A DNA stretch of 64,000 bases from Rehmannia glutinosa (taxonomy: Eukaryota > Streptophyta > Magnoliopsida > Lamiales > Orobanchaceae), in assembly GCA_016081115.2 (NCBI GenBank), contig JABTTQ020002548.1:62001-126000 (forward strand). Reading direction: 5' to 3'. Of this stretch, positions 23,606 through 35,820 are shown piece by piece; positions within the stretch are counted from its first letter, which is position 1, and each line of letters starts with the position of its first letter. A program made the position numbers and the translations under genes. The notes beneath the pieces were generated by a model, which was not told the DNA's origin, searched no databases, and was given only the letters and a program-made list of their open reading frames with translations.

Positions 23606-24574
23606 TTATTATCCTCTTGTGCAAATTTTTGTCAAGTTTGTGTAGGATATATATCTTCATCTATGGTTATCTACATCATAGTTTGACAATGATTGTCATA
23701 AACTATCGCACGTTCACTTGTGTTATTATTTCTCTCATAGACTCGATATTCTTCATGCCATATGCCTATTTGCTCGTTTTTCAAGCAAATCAAAGAATCT
23801 CATATGAGTGCCGTTAAAAGGATTTTTGATATTTGAAAGGCACTATCTCTTATGGTTTATTTTATCCAACAAATGAAAATTTTTCTCTTAAAGGATATAG
23901 TGATTCGGACTATGCGGGAAATATTGATGATCGCAAAGAGTACTTTAGGATCATGTCAATTTTTAAAGCGATTACCTAGTATCTTGGTTTTCAAAGAAAC
24001 AAAATTTTGTTTCACTTTCAACTACGGCCGAATATATTTCCGCGACCTTTTGTTGTACTCAACTTCTTTGGATGAAACAAACCTTAGCGGATTATAAATG
24101 TTATTATCCTCTTGTGCAAAATTTCTTCATCTATGGTTATCTACATCATAGTTTGACAATGATTGTCACAAACTATCGAGGTACGTTCACTTGTGTTATT
24201 ATTTCTCTCATAGACTCGATATTCTTCATGCCATATGCATATTTGCTCGTTTTTCAAGCAAATCCAAAGAATTTCATATGAGTGCCGTTAAAAGGATTTT
24301 TGATATTTGAAAGGCACTATCTCTTATGGTTTATTTTATCCAAAAATGAAAAAATTTCTCTTAAAGGATATAGTGATTCGGACTATGCGGGAAATATTGA
24401 TGATCGCAAGAGTACTTCCGGATCATGTCAATTTTTAGGCGATTGCCTAGTATCTTGTTTTTCAAAGAAATAAAATTGTGTTTCACTTTCAACGGCCGAA
24501 GCCGAATATATTTCCGCGGCCTTTTGTTGTACTCAACTTCTTTGGATGAAGCAAACCTTAGCGGATTATAAATG
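23606..24574 (+). repeat. Tandem duplication of the copia RT/RNase H junction (about 480 bp, two copies)
   Basis: Copy 1 (23606-24100) and copy 2 (24101-24574) both run from TTATTATCCTCTTGTGCAAA through the RNase H start to GCGGATTATAAATG. Copy 1 carries a 20-odd-base insertion near 23635 and has decayed more. Copy 2 keeps the reading frame that continues into the rest of RNase H (24546-24827). Confidence 0.85.
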
Positions 24575-26038
24575 TTCTTTTGAAAATGTTCCTATTTTTT
24601 GTGATAACATATCCGCTATAAATATTGCTCAAAACCCGGTTCATCATAACCTTACTAAACATATTGAGATTCGACATCATTTTCTAAGGGATTGTGTTTC
24701 AAAACAAAAAATTGAGATATCTTTTGTTCCATCTCAAGATCAATTAGCGGATATCTTTACAAAACTACTATCCTCCGAGACTTTTGGTTCAATACGAGCT
24801 CGGTTAGGCATAATGCATATTGAATAAGGTCTATGTTTGCAATTTGCATATTTTTAAAACTTAGGGCGAAAAATCGGATTTTTGGATCAAATTTTGAATA
24901 TTTGAAGCAGATCGCTCCGGTGACCAAATGGAATGAGGTCGACCGGTCGACCTCTACCTCGATCGGTCGACATCACCCTGGATGGTTGCACTAGTCGAAT
25001 TCTCGGATAAAATGCTTTTTGTTCCCAGGACTTAGCCATTTTTGGCTTCTTTCGACCCCCTTTGCAATTTTCACACACATTTCACTCCAAATAAATTTTG
25101 TTGTATAATTTCTAAATCTTGGACTTCATATTATATTACTCGTTTATCATTATTGTTGCTCATCTTTTTCGATTAATTGGTAAGAATTATTCTCCTTAAT
25201 CTTAATGGGTTGAACCCTTGAGAACTTTGTTTAATATTAATATCTTGATGTAATTCATATATATTTGTGATGAGCATATTGATTATTGTTGGTTGAATGT
25301 TGTATAATTGTAATTGATGATGAAAATTTTTGGCTTGATTGTAATTACAAACGCTATAAACATCTCTTGTTTTATTCGACGCACGCCAAGTGTTCAACAA
25401 AATGTTTCTATGAAAATTTCATCACCTACATGATTCTCTCGATTTCAAAAGTCTTATAAGTTTATAGAGATCATGTTGTGTCAATCAAATGAGTTTTTAA
25501 CAAGTTATATTCGCGACTTTTCCCTTTTTAATATTGCGCACTTTGACATGATTATATGATGTTTTTATTATGCTAACATTCTTTTTGATGATTCCAAAGG
25601 GGGAGAAACATGAAATAAGCTCTTTAGCTCAAAGAAGCTAATACAAGCTCACGGAAAAAAAACTATAAGTTGTGGCTTTTAAAAGCCAAAAGTTGTGGAT
25701 AATACTTAGTCCAATGGTTGTATTATGGACTTATATACATGTCTAATGATGTTTCTTTGACAGGGGGAGCTTTTAAGATCTTGATACTTAAACTCAATAT
25801 CGAAAAACTGAGCTTTTAGATTTATATGCTTGATTCTATACTATTCTCGTTGTGCATGTTGATAGGGGAGCTTTTGCAAAATGATCTTTAAAAATATTTA
25901 CTCCCATCCTTGTGGCTATTATGCATGGAATGTTGTTGCTTAAAAGAGATAGTTATTCTTTGACCGGAAAATTTGTGTTGTTTTCAAAATCGATCTCTTA
26001 AAATTGTTTTGGTTTGTAATCATCAAAAGGGGGGAGTT

Positions 26039-27335
26039 TGTTAGATAAATATTTTTATCATGATTTTGATGGATTTGTTTAACTATATTTTTACACCAAA
26101 ACAATGTTTCTAAATGTTGTCCAAATACTCCCAATCGATCTAAAATATTTTTACTAATTTTTGGAGTATTTCTTGAAGTTTATTTTCGACAAAAATTGGA
26201 CAAACTTCTGTCTCATGTTGAAATAGAAACAGGACGGAGAATTTTTCAAGGAGGTCAACCAGTCGACCTAGAGGTCAACCGGTGTGGTCGACGGTCGACC
26301 CCAAGTCTATCGGTGCTTGTGTTTGCTCCAAATATTACATAACTCCTTGTATTGGTTTTGAAGAAGTCCAACCGGTCCAAACAGGGGTCGACCAGTCAAA
26401 CCCCCCGTCGATCTGTCGCCCTGTGTAATTTCGTGCAATATGCTTCAAACCCTTATTTCTATTCGACCGGTTGCCCTACCATTTTGACAGCAAAATTCTA
26501 GCCGTTGACAGCAGACAGTTTCTCCTTAATTTGTGGCGTTGATTTCTAACAGCTATAATCTTGATTTTAATTGCATTTTTATGTTCCAAGAGAATCCTAT
26601 CCTTGATCAAACCTCTCCTATAAATAGAGGAAGCTTTGGAGCAACAAGGACAACAATTTACGCTACAACACAACAAGAGATACACTCAAGCAAACACTTT
26701 GTTCTTCATTTTTAATATTCTTGTTGTAATAGCCTAAGGTCTTTCACTTTCACATCTTGAGGTCTAGGCTTAATTCTTGATTACACTTGCACTCAAAGTT
26801 TGTATACTTCATTATCGAGTTGTAATCTTGAATTTGTGTTCGTCATTCAACACAAGATATTCTTGTGAGTGTTCTGTGGTAAGAGCACACTTGGGTGATC
26901 TTAGGTGTTAGGTGTAAGAATATTGTGATAATCTTCTTGTGGAAGAGTTTGGTGCTCTTCGAGGCGTCGGAGAGTTTGGTGCTCTTCAAGTCGAGGAAGA
27001 ATGTGGTAATCTTCACAAGGTGCTATTGCAAGAAGATTGTGGTAATCTTCAGGGAGATTGTGGTAATCTTCAAAGAGGTGTTGTAAGGTGATGTTGTAAT
27101 AGTTTTGGTAACTATTTATAATTTTTTTCTTTTTTGAAATCCATCCCAGGAGATCTTGGGGTGGTAGAGGATTCGGTCCTAGGTGGGTTGAACCTCTATA
27201 AATCGACGTGTGTTGTTTACTTCCCGCACTTCCATGCTTGTTTTAGCTTATTCATTCGAAAAAGAGGGCATAATCGAGAAAATGAGCATAATTTATTGAC
27301 CCCTCTCTAGATTATCGTAGCCACTTGGACTTACA
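26039..27335 (+). repeat. 3' LTR of the plus-strand SIRE-like element
   Basis: It runs from TGTTAGATAAATATT to GGACTTACA, next to the purine tract AAAAGGGGGGAG at about 26025-26036. It contains imperfect GGTCGACC palindromes (26250-26470), a TATA-like CTATAAATAGAGG (26620-26632) and a minisatellite of the unit AAGATTGTGGTAATCTTC (26920-27080). It is homologous to the longer LTR at 35821-37472. Confidence 0.82.
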
Positions 27336-27949
27336 CAACCATGTGCTAAATAAGGCATATTTTAGAGGTCAATTTTGGTGTAGCACTATGAGATCGTCAA
27401 ATCTTTTTTTCTTTTAAATTAATGAATTGTGTTATTTATATTAAAGTATGCAATAATATATGATTTATTATCATGATTGCATATTTAATTTCTGTAAATA
27501 ATTTTAAATTTATTTATTTATTTAAATACAAATTATTAATATTACTAAAATTATTGTTTATAGTAAGTTATATAATTTAATTACAAGACAATATAAAGTG
27601 ATAAAAACAAGAATTATGCATTAAAATAAACTCACAAATCGTACATTTTAAAATAAAACTAATACATATGAATAATAATACATTAATTAATGGATTTTTT
27701 TAATAATTCGGTATATTAGAATCAGATCCTCCAAAATCTTGAGAGATCTTGGCCAAATGAGAGAAGGATTATGAGATCTCAATTATTCTTTTTGAGAACT
27801 TTTTTGTCAAATTTTTATTTGTTCATTTCTAAAATACTCTCGTATCTTAGGTTGAAATAGAATCCAAATCTTTCGATAGAATTTTATTGTCTTCTTGTTG
27901 TGCAAGCATTTCCACCCTTTTCATTTTAATCTCATAATTTTATTGTCGA

Positions 27950-28700
27950 TCAAAAGTGGATTTATTTGATAATAAACCCACAAGTTATTGAGTTTCATCT
28001 CTTGTCACATCCGCAGAACGGCTAAAATCGAGTCATCTTTTTTCCTCTTCAATGTGCTTTGTTTTTATCCCAAGAGGTTGTTGTGATGCGGGATCATCAA
28101 CATTGTCATCACTTAACCGGATAAAATGATGACAATCCAAGATACTTTGGTAGTTGTGTATCCGACTACGATGAATTCTTGCCATTAGTTATTGTAAAAT
28201 TTTCCATGTCCTTCGAGGAGGGGCCAAACATGATCATACTTGAATTCTTTCTTGTAGTTCTTATCTTTCACCAATAATTCATTGGCTCGTTTTAGCCGCA
28301 TTAGTCATTAAATAACAATCATTAAAACTAAATTAATCATACTATAAATATAATGATATAAAATACTAAAATATCTTCTTGCTCAAGCACCACTTGGATT
28401 AACATTTTCAATTTCTCAAATGCAACCCTTAGTTCAACAAGCGTGTGTGCATGATAACTTTCATATGGCACCGCAATGATCTTTTATTTATTTCTTGCAT
28501 TATGGTGTACGATTTAGAAGTGTTGTAACTTTCATCAACTCGAGACCAAGATCGATCTAATTTAGATTTATTTGTAATGATAAATGGGTTTGAGAAACAT
28601 CAAGATAGATATGACATAGGTGCGGTGGTCTTCATGAGCGTGTGGAGCACTTCAGAGTTTGAAGCCATTGGGTGAAATGGAAAGAAAAATGATACTAGTT
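27950..28700 (-). pseudogene. Myb/SANT-type PIF-associated ORF1 remnant
   Basis: Read on the minus strand in pieces, the region gives SKLDRSWSRVDESYN, NPSGA-like and LLVKDKNYKKEFKYDHVWPL followed by LEGHGKF. The 'DKNYKK.FK.DHVWP.L' motif is typical of the NAM-associated / Myb-like proteins encoded next to PIF/Harbinger transposases in plants, which help the transposase bind its ends. Several stops and frame changes make it a relic. It is divergently placed from the transposase at 29202. Confidence 0.55.
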
Positions 28701-28807
28701 GGATTCTAAAAGATACTTGAATCTATGTATTTTGATTCATGTTGTTATACGATATTTTTAGCCAATTGATAATGAAAGTTATGATTTTTAGATGAAAAAA
28801 AAAAGAT

Positions 28808-29100
28808 GGTCGAGATTGATTACAATCTATGAAGCGGTCAAGATCAAACCAACTAGATTACCATATCTTATATTTAAATGAATGTTTGAGATTGATTGCA
28901 ACCCATCAAATGTTTAAGATCAAACCAACAAGATTTTCCAATCTTATCTTTAATGGATGGTTGAGATTGTGGGCAATCCATCAAATGGTCAAGATTAAAC
29001 CAACAAGATTTCTATCTTATTAAAAGGATGGTTGAGATTGTGGGCAATCCATCAAACGACCAAGATCAAACCAGCCAAATTACTCTATCTTATCTTCAAC
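28808..29100. repeat. Tandem repeat of about 70-80 bp, four copies
   Basis: The unit GGTTGAGATTG(T)GGGCAATCCATCAAA(TG/CG)GTCAAGATCAAACCAACAAGATT...TATCTTAT recurs at about 28808, 28885, 28955 and 29030, with divergence falling toward the right. It lies immediately upstream of the transposase relic and may be its subterminal or promoter region. Confidence 0.75.
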
Positions 29101-29201
29101 CATTTATAAATTTCAAAATCATCTTCATTAAATTTACATCTAAACATATCATTTATCATCCACAATAAAAAAAAAAATCATTCAGTTTCTTCATTCAAAA
29201 A

Positions 29202-30511
29202 ATGAATTTTGATATTGGAGGTTCATCGTATTCATTTTCTAGTGATGAGGATAAGTATAAGAATGAGTTTTAGGTCATCAATATAGAAGAAGAAATCATA
29301 ACTCGTATTGTGGCATGAACCAACAACATCACTCAGTTAATGAACCATCAAGAGTCTCAAACTAATCATAGAGACTCAATTACGGGACATATTATAGTGA
29401 ACCGTGGTCGAAAAATTGATGATCGTAATTTGTTCAATAATTATTTTCTTGAAAATCCAAGATATGATAAAGCGATATTTATGACGATTCTACATGTCTC
29501 CAAATTTATTCCTTTGTAATGTAGATGCTATGAGAAATCATGACAACTATTTCTTACGAGAGAAGGGATGCAACTCAAGACTCGGATTAATTTTCAAAAA
29601 TAACATTCGAGTTACAAATACTTTGATTTGCTCTACCAAGCGAGATGCAATCGACGAGCATATCAAAGTTGGTGAGTTTACTGCAATAGAGTGTGTGAAG
29701 TGATTTTATCATGATGTTATATAGATGTTTGGAGAGCGATTCGAAGATAACCTATTATCAATAATATCGCTAAGCTCTTTGCATGTTGATAAAGAACATG
29801 GCTTTTAGGAATGTTCGGTAGGTTAGGTTGTATACACTAGCAATGGAAAAATTGTCCAACTACATGAGTAGGAAATATCTTTGGTCGAAGTAGAAGCCCA
29901 AACATTATCATGAGATGTAGGTGATTGTGATCTTTGGATCGACATGCAATCTTGAGAATGCCCAAATTAAATAATGGCATTAATATTTTGGAGGCATCCC
30001 ATCTATTTTCTAACATCGCCAAAAGTATCGCTCCTCCGGCGAACTTTGTAATTCAAGGAAAAGAATATAACATGAGTTATTATCTGGTTGACAACATATA
30101 CGCAAAATGATCAACTCTTATGTAAACTACCCATGATCTACGTGGTCCAGGAAAAAAATGCAATGAAATAAGAATCATGTAGAAAAGATGTAGAGGCGTG
30201 CAATTGGAGTTTTACAATCACGGTTTGCAATTGTAGTTGCACCAAAGACGTTTTTGAGAAAAAGTGATTTATATGATATAATGACTACATATATAATAAT
30301 GCATCATATGATTATCGAAATTGCACGTAATCCTGTTGCACCAATTCAAAATGCGATGGAAGCGCTAACTCTAGATGTAGAGATGGTGGTGGATGAAAAT
30401 ATCCAATTTCAATAATTTCTAGTTTCACATAAACGAATCAAGGACAAAGAAGTTTGTATTACACTTCAAAATGCATTAAGCGATCATTTGTGGGAGGAAT
30501 ATACCAATTGA
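29202..30511 (+). pseudogene. PIF/Harbinger (HARBI1-like) transposase relic
   Basis: The ATG at 29202 (MNFDIGGSSYSFSSDEDKYK) leads into family segments in scattered frames: RKIDDRNLFNNYF, ARCN then EHIKVGEFTAIECVK, HWQWKNCPT, FGRSR...PNII, ARNP-flanked LRMPKLNNGINILEASHLF, APPANFVIQGKEYNMSYYLV, THDLRGPGKK, RKDVE-like plus GVLQSRFAIVVAP, and the end DHLWEEYTN with a stop at 30509-30511. This is the order of the plant HARBI1/ALP1-like DDE nuclease. The first catalytic Asp region is altered (GRLGCIHW where an SIDC.HW-type motif is expected), and there are many stops, so it is inactive. Confidence 0.78.
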
Positions 30512-30863
30512 GAGAACTAAATGACTATAAATTGTAATTTAGTTATCTATTTTGATTGTATTAGTACTTAGACTTTTTAATTTAATCTACCCAAATGCCA
30601 CATTTTTAGTTCTCTAATTAAATCTTGCTATTAAATAATTAATTTGTAATGCATATGGTTTAATATAGTATATATTAAATATAATAATAATGTTCATTTT
30701 TTAATTAGCTAAACATATATTTATAATCTTGTGCTAATAAATAATAGGTTTTTAGTAAAATAGTTTTTGCTTGACATAAATATTCATTTTAGTGCAAAAT
30801 TTGAAGTAGAATGATTGGAAATAAATTTTAAGTTTGGTGCGTAAATTGCATTATTTTATATAT
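30512..30863. other. AT-rich non-coding stretch
   Basis: Very AT-rich with no gene. Probably the right side of the PIF element, whose terminal repeats I could not pin down. Confidence 0.35.
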
Positions 30864-31281
30864 GGATGGAAATGAGGCGAGCCGGGTCGGGTACTTGAAG
30901 ATCCAGACCCGCCCTGTGCTTAGTCACGAGTTGCGGCGCGGGGCGGGTCGCCCGTTCTGCCCCAGGATAAATTAAATTAAATTCAAAAAAATAAAATGAA
31001 AAAATGGAAAAAAATATATTTATAAAATATTCTTTACAAAAATTATCATTATTAATTTATAAATATTAGATATAATATAAAAATACATAAAGAAATTATA
31101 CTATAATATATATTATACATTAAAATATATATTAAAATATATTTAAAAAATAAAAAATCTAGGCGGGACGTTTATCTGTAGAGCGGAATAGATACCCAGA
31201 CCCACCCGCCCTGTTGTGTGTCACAGGGTGGGGCGACGCAAACGGGTCTGGTCGGCACGGGTTAGGTCAAAATTGTCATCC
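30864..31281. mobile_element. Non-autonomous hAT-like element with GC-rich ends
   Basis: It begins GGATGGAAATGAGGCGAGCC and ends AGGTCAAAATTGTCATCC, imperfect inverted repeats. Both ends carry GGGTCGGGT / CCCGCC-type motifs, while the centre is AT-rich. This layout is known from hAT-derived MITEs in plants. No clean 8-bp target duplication was found. Confidence 0.6.
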
Positions 31282-31770
31282 TTAATTTTAGTGCAAAAAT
31301 TGCAATTAAAAAATATGGTTGGATAGCCTAAGATAGGGTAGATTTTGGTTTTGGCATTAAGTGATGGCGATGAGTTGTGATAGTTCGGTGGTTGTGGCGG
31401 CTATTTTGATGTTACCCATGTGGGCAGTGTCCAACTTTCATGAGATGTTGACATATGTCACATTTCACAAACCATTGATTATTCTCATCCAAAACAAAAA
31501 AGATGGCTAATTAGATGTAACTCAAGTGTGCAGTATCCAACTTCTATTTGATTGTGACGTATGTCCCATTTTGAATATTTTTTGGGGGAAAAATCACATG
31601 CTATGTCAGAATGAGACACCTGTCAAAATCAAAAAGGAATTAGGCACTACCCAATTGGTAGCATCTCATTACCTCAAAAAGAGATACATTAATGTTAATC
31701 TCATGGGAGTTGGGCACTACTCACTTGCGTAGCATCAAATTAACCGAGAAACAGGAAAATTCATCTCTTT
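31282..31770. other. Non-coding stretch
   Basis: One 68-codon chance frame (31526-31732). No recognised motif. Confidence 0.4.
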
Positions 31771-31831
31771 TTGTAAATAGGAATGGTAGCAGGAACGGGT
31801 CTAAGATGGGTTTGGCCAACTCGAGACCCGT

Positions 31832-32269
31832 CTACTTCACCTTTGGATCCGGACGGCGAGGCTAACCCGTTGGACCCGACACTTTGATTTAATAATTTTA
31901 TCCATAAAAATTATTAAGCATATTGCTACAACTTTAAGGTTGCAAACCCAGTGCAGGTTGTCTCAAGTAATAAATTTCTCTGAGTCCGAGGTCGATCCCT
32001 TGAGGGAAGTTGATAGAAGTTTACAGGATATTTCTTATTTAAGTGATGAGTAAGCAGATTTTTAACTAGTAAGAATATATATTTTTTTTTTCAAGAAATT
32101 TAATTAATAGAAATTTTGAGGATTAGGGATTCACTCTTGATTTCGGATAAAGGAATGATTCTATTTTCTTACCTCTTAGATTGCCACTATTGGAATCCAT
32201 ACACAAAGAAGGTTCCAATGGGAAGATATTATACATATAAATCATGCAATAAGGTAATCATGTTATATC
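31832..32269. repeat. 438-bp duplicated host segment, left copy
   Basis: The block from CTACTTCACCTTTGGATCC to GGTAATCATGTTATATC is repeated at 37474-37911 with few differences. The left copy is joined upstream to a hAT-like GC-rich end (31775-31831, ACGGGTCTAAGATGGGTTTGG) and downstream directly to copia sequence. The segment has no reading frame. Its TCTCTGAGTCCGAGGTCGATCC part resembles untranslated parts of plant LTR elements. Confidence 0.9.
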
Positions 32270-34627
32270 GCCCTAAGTTTTAAAACGTGCAAAATGCAAA
32301 CGTAGACCTCATTCAATATACATTATGTCATAATCAAGCTCGAAATGAGGTAAAATACTCGTCGGTTAACGATCAAAAGTCGATGAGTTATCCTTGAGAC
32401 GGAATTAAACACATCTCAAGTTTTTGTTAAAAATCACAATCCCTTAAAAAATATATCGAATCTCAATATGTTTAGTTCGATTATGACGAACCAAATTTTG
32501 AATACGAATAACCGTATAATAGATACCAAACTTGTTTTCCGAAAAAAATAAGAACGTTTTAAATCTTTGGATACAACAAGTCATAAGAAGAAGGTGCCTT
32601 TCAAATATTTGAAAATTTCTTTTAATGGCACTTTAATGAGATTCGTTGGGATAGTTTTGAAGTCGAGCATATAGACATAAGGTATATGGAATGTCGAGTC
32701 TATAGGAATAATACAAGAAGACATACCTCGAATTTGTTTGTCAACCGACATGCCTTTCTCAACCTTTGTCAATCTCTTCATTGATAGCCATAGAGGTTGG
32801 AATGATTCTTCCTTCTTCAATGCCTAACTCCTTCAAGAGTTCTTTTGAAATGTAACCATCTACTTGGCATTGAATGATTTGAAGTCCAAGCAAGAAATCA
32901 TGCTCATTTCAAGTACACCTTGCATCAACTTAGAGAACCATATCTTGCACAAATATTCATTAGTAGCACCAAAAATATTCTCATAAATATGCACAAGTTT
33001 AAACAATATTTGCCCTTTTTCACAAACAAAGAGAGTAGTATCAACTTTACCTTTTGTAAAATCATTTAGCAAAAATAGCTAAGTCTATCATACCATACGG
33101 GGTACTTGTTTTAAACCATACAAGGCCTTAAAAACAATCATTTGGCCTGGAAAAATTTTAAACCCGGAGGTTGTTTTACATAGACTTCTTCTTGAATAAA
33201 ACCATTTAGAAATTTGGATTTAACATCCATTTGGTAAAGCTTGAAATTTTCTTAAAACAAGAATGGGCAAGTAAAATGCAAATAGCTACAAAATGTGCTA
33301 TGAGTGCAAATGTTACATCAAAATCGATTACCTTCTTCTTGAAAATACCTTCGAGCTACTAACCTCGCCTTAGTTCGACCAATGTTGCCTTGGTCATCGA
33401 GTTTGTTCCGGAATACCCTTTTTATCTTCTTCATCACTATCATCATAGGGTATCCAATTGATCTAAGGTGTTCATAATAGAACATTTACATCCAAATATT
33501 TGGAGTACTTCATTTCTCATCTACACAACTTAACAAACTCATTAATGGCATCGCTTATATAAGCAAGAAAAAATAGCCCAAGTGTAAAAACATGCCTCAA
33601 TCACAAAATATCTTGCATAGTAGAAATAGACACTATATATAGAGACCATGAAGCAAGAAACACATACTATGCTTTTAGAATATCATCAAGAGTCTAATAA
33701 ATCATGCAAGTTCAAATAAGCTTAAGAAAGCTATAAAAGGTCTCTTTTGAAATTTGCAAATCCGATATCATATAGTTGAGACCTTATTTAAAAGAAGTAT
33801 TTGAACAAGAGTTGACAAAGCAAATATGTGCAATCAAATATCGAATAGTGCCTTTCAAAAAATCTAAAAATCCTCTTAATGGCACTTGTATGAAACACTA
33901 TGAAAAAACAAGCACATAGGGCACATGACAATACATATATCGAGTCTATAAGAGTAAGAATAACACAAGTAAACGTACCTCGATAATTTATGCCTTTCTT
34001 GACAAATAATGACGTAAATGGCCATTTGTGAAAATATGTAAATCCTACACAATTCTTAAAACATATCTAGCACAAATCATAATGATAAAAGTGTAGGCTA
34101 AGAGATATCACAAGTAAGCTCATGCCATAAAAATCCATAAAAGATGATAACACACTAGTCTACAAAAAGATGCACAAGAGTTTTAAAAACATCATATAAG
34201 TCTTCTTTTTCAAAAATATTTTAAAAGCACAAGTATATATTGAAGACCTTAATTAAAAAATAAATATTTGAAAACTCATTTTGCAATTAAGACACAAATA
34301 AAAGCATGCATAATAACAAAATAAAATGCATATTTAAATAGGGAGATACGGGTTACCAATTACGCCATTTCCATGGGTTGTGTCGTTCCCATTGTTGATG
34401 ATATCTTCCCTTTGAGAAGTCACTTTGTTGATGATGACTTCTTTGATTACTCCATTTCAAGGTTTGTTGCCTTCCCATTGTTGAAAGTCTCTTCTTCTTT
34501 GAAAATCATCTTGTTGATGATGTCTTTGCCATTTCAAGGATTGTGTTCTTCCCATTTTTGATTGTACCATCTTCTTGAAATTGGCTTTGTTGAGAATAGT
34601 TTCTCCTTCTTTGATCAAATGAAACGA

Positions 34628-35773
34628 TCATTTGATGCCTTCTTGGTGGTATGAATTTTCTTCGATCATTATTTCACGGGTACCTAATATGACATTGTTT
34701 TGTGGTACCCTCATGTGTTTGGGTCCTTTGGGATTAGTCTTGAGACTTTTAGGTCTCCAACAATAATTAGAGCTATTTCTAGCCCGACAAGTATTTACCG
34801 TATGACCCCCTTTTGCCACAATAAAAACAAGTAATAATTCTAGGTGCATAATGACCAATATGCATAGTGACTTGATCCTTTTTCATATGATTAACAATAT
34901 TAGGCTTATGATCAAGTCCTTTATCACAATTATGAATATCAACAATATTGGACATTTTATTGGTACTCAAGTTGGATTTTAATAAATCATTTTTCATGCA
35001 ATCAATATTCTCAACAAGAGTACTATTTTCTTTCTCAAGGTTTCTAACCTTATCAAGAGTGGTAGTGTGAGCACATGATAGTGATTCATAGGAAGTAAAT
35101 AAACTATCCTTATCATTTTTCAAAACAATGAATTCCTTTTTCAAATTTTTGTATTTAACAAGTAAGTTTTGGAATTCATCTTGTAGCTCATCATAATCAT
35201 TTTGCAAGTCACTATATTCATTTTGCAATTTATTGTCATAAGAAGTAGAGGTTTAGAACTTACCTCGTTTTCTTCTTCGATGCCCATGAGGCATTGTTCA
35301 ACTTGTTCATCATGGGAGGTTGTAGAAGGCTTATACCATGTTGTTGAATTTGATGTTGTATCCATTTGTGAAGTAGATGCTTTTGAGTTGCTCCTTTCAT
35401 TTGCATATACTTCATAGATGGCTTCTAATTTTTGCCATACTTCATGTGCCGACCGAATACCTACAACATGATCAAATTCCAAAGTGGTAAGTGAACAATG
35501 TAAAATATTAAGAGCTTTACCATTTAAGGAGATGATTTTCTTCTCTTCATCATTGAGCTTTTTGAAGCCTTTTGAGGTGTGTGGTGTATCTTTCATCGGA
35601 ATGGATTCTCCATTGATGACGGTGTTCCAAATATCGAACCCGCAACCTTGTAAATAGCATTCCATTCTTTCTTTCCAAAATATAAAATTTTTGGAATCAA
35701 ACCGAGGTGGCTTGGTGGTGGAGGTCTTGGGAAAGTTGAGCTTCGTTCGTAGCCGACGATCGTTTCTCTTCAC
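34628..35773 (-). pseudogene. SIRE-like copia gag, frameshifted
   Basis: Frame 35141-35773 starts MKRNDRRLRTKLNFPKTSTT and carries the gag core PPRFDSKNFIFWKERMECYL, KIISLNGKALNILHC and RSAHEVWQKLEAIYE. Frame 34779-35228 holds a coiled coil (KNLKKEFIVLKND, CAHTTTLDKVRNLEKEN) and the start of the zinc knuckle FYCGKR. Frame 34628-34858 continues GGHTVNTCRARNSS. Two shifts separate the frames. It forms the retroelement capsid. Confidence 0.85.
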
Positions 35774-35820
35774 TCGCGATGTGAAACGAGCTTGCCAAAG
35801 AGTTTGGCTTTGATACCACT

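Larger units (their letters stand above)
22604..27335 (+). mobile_element. SIRE-like Ty1/copia element, internally deleted, with 3' LTR
   Basis: On the plus strand a gag tail (CAHTTTLDKVRNLEKEN, then a CFYCGKR...HTVNTCWAKNN zinc knuckle near 22960-23010) is followed directly by the end of RT and the RNase H, so protease, integrase and most of RT are deleted. RNase H reads YSDSDYAGNIDDRKSTSGSC and STAEAEYISAA, ending RARLGIMHIE at 24827. About 1.2 kb of non-coding DNA with GGTCGACC palindromes precedes the purine tract AAAAGGGGGGAG and the 3' LTR (26039-27335). The 5' LTR is missing. It shares gag with the minus-strand element at 32270-37472. The SIRE assignment rests on RNase H motifs and the long LTR. 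Confidence 0.82.
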
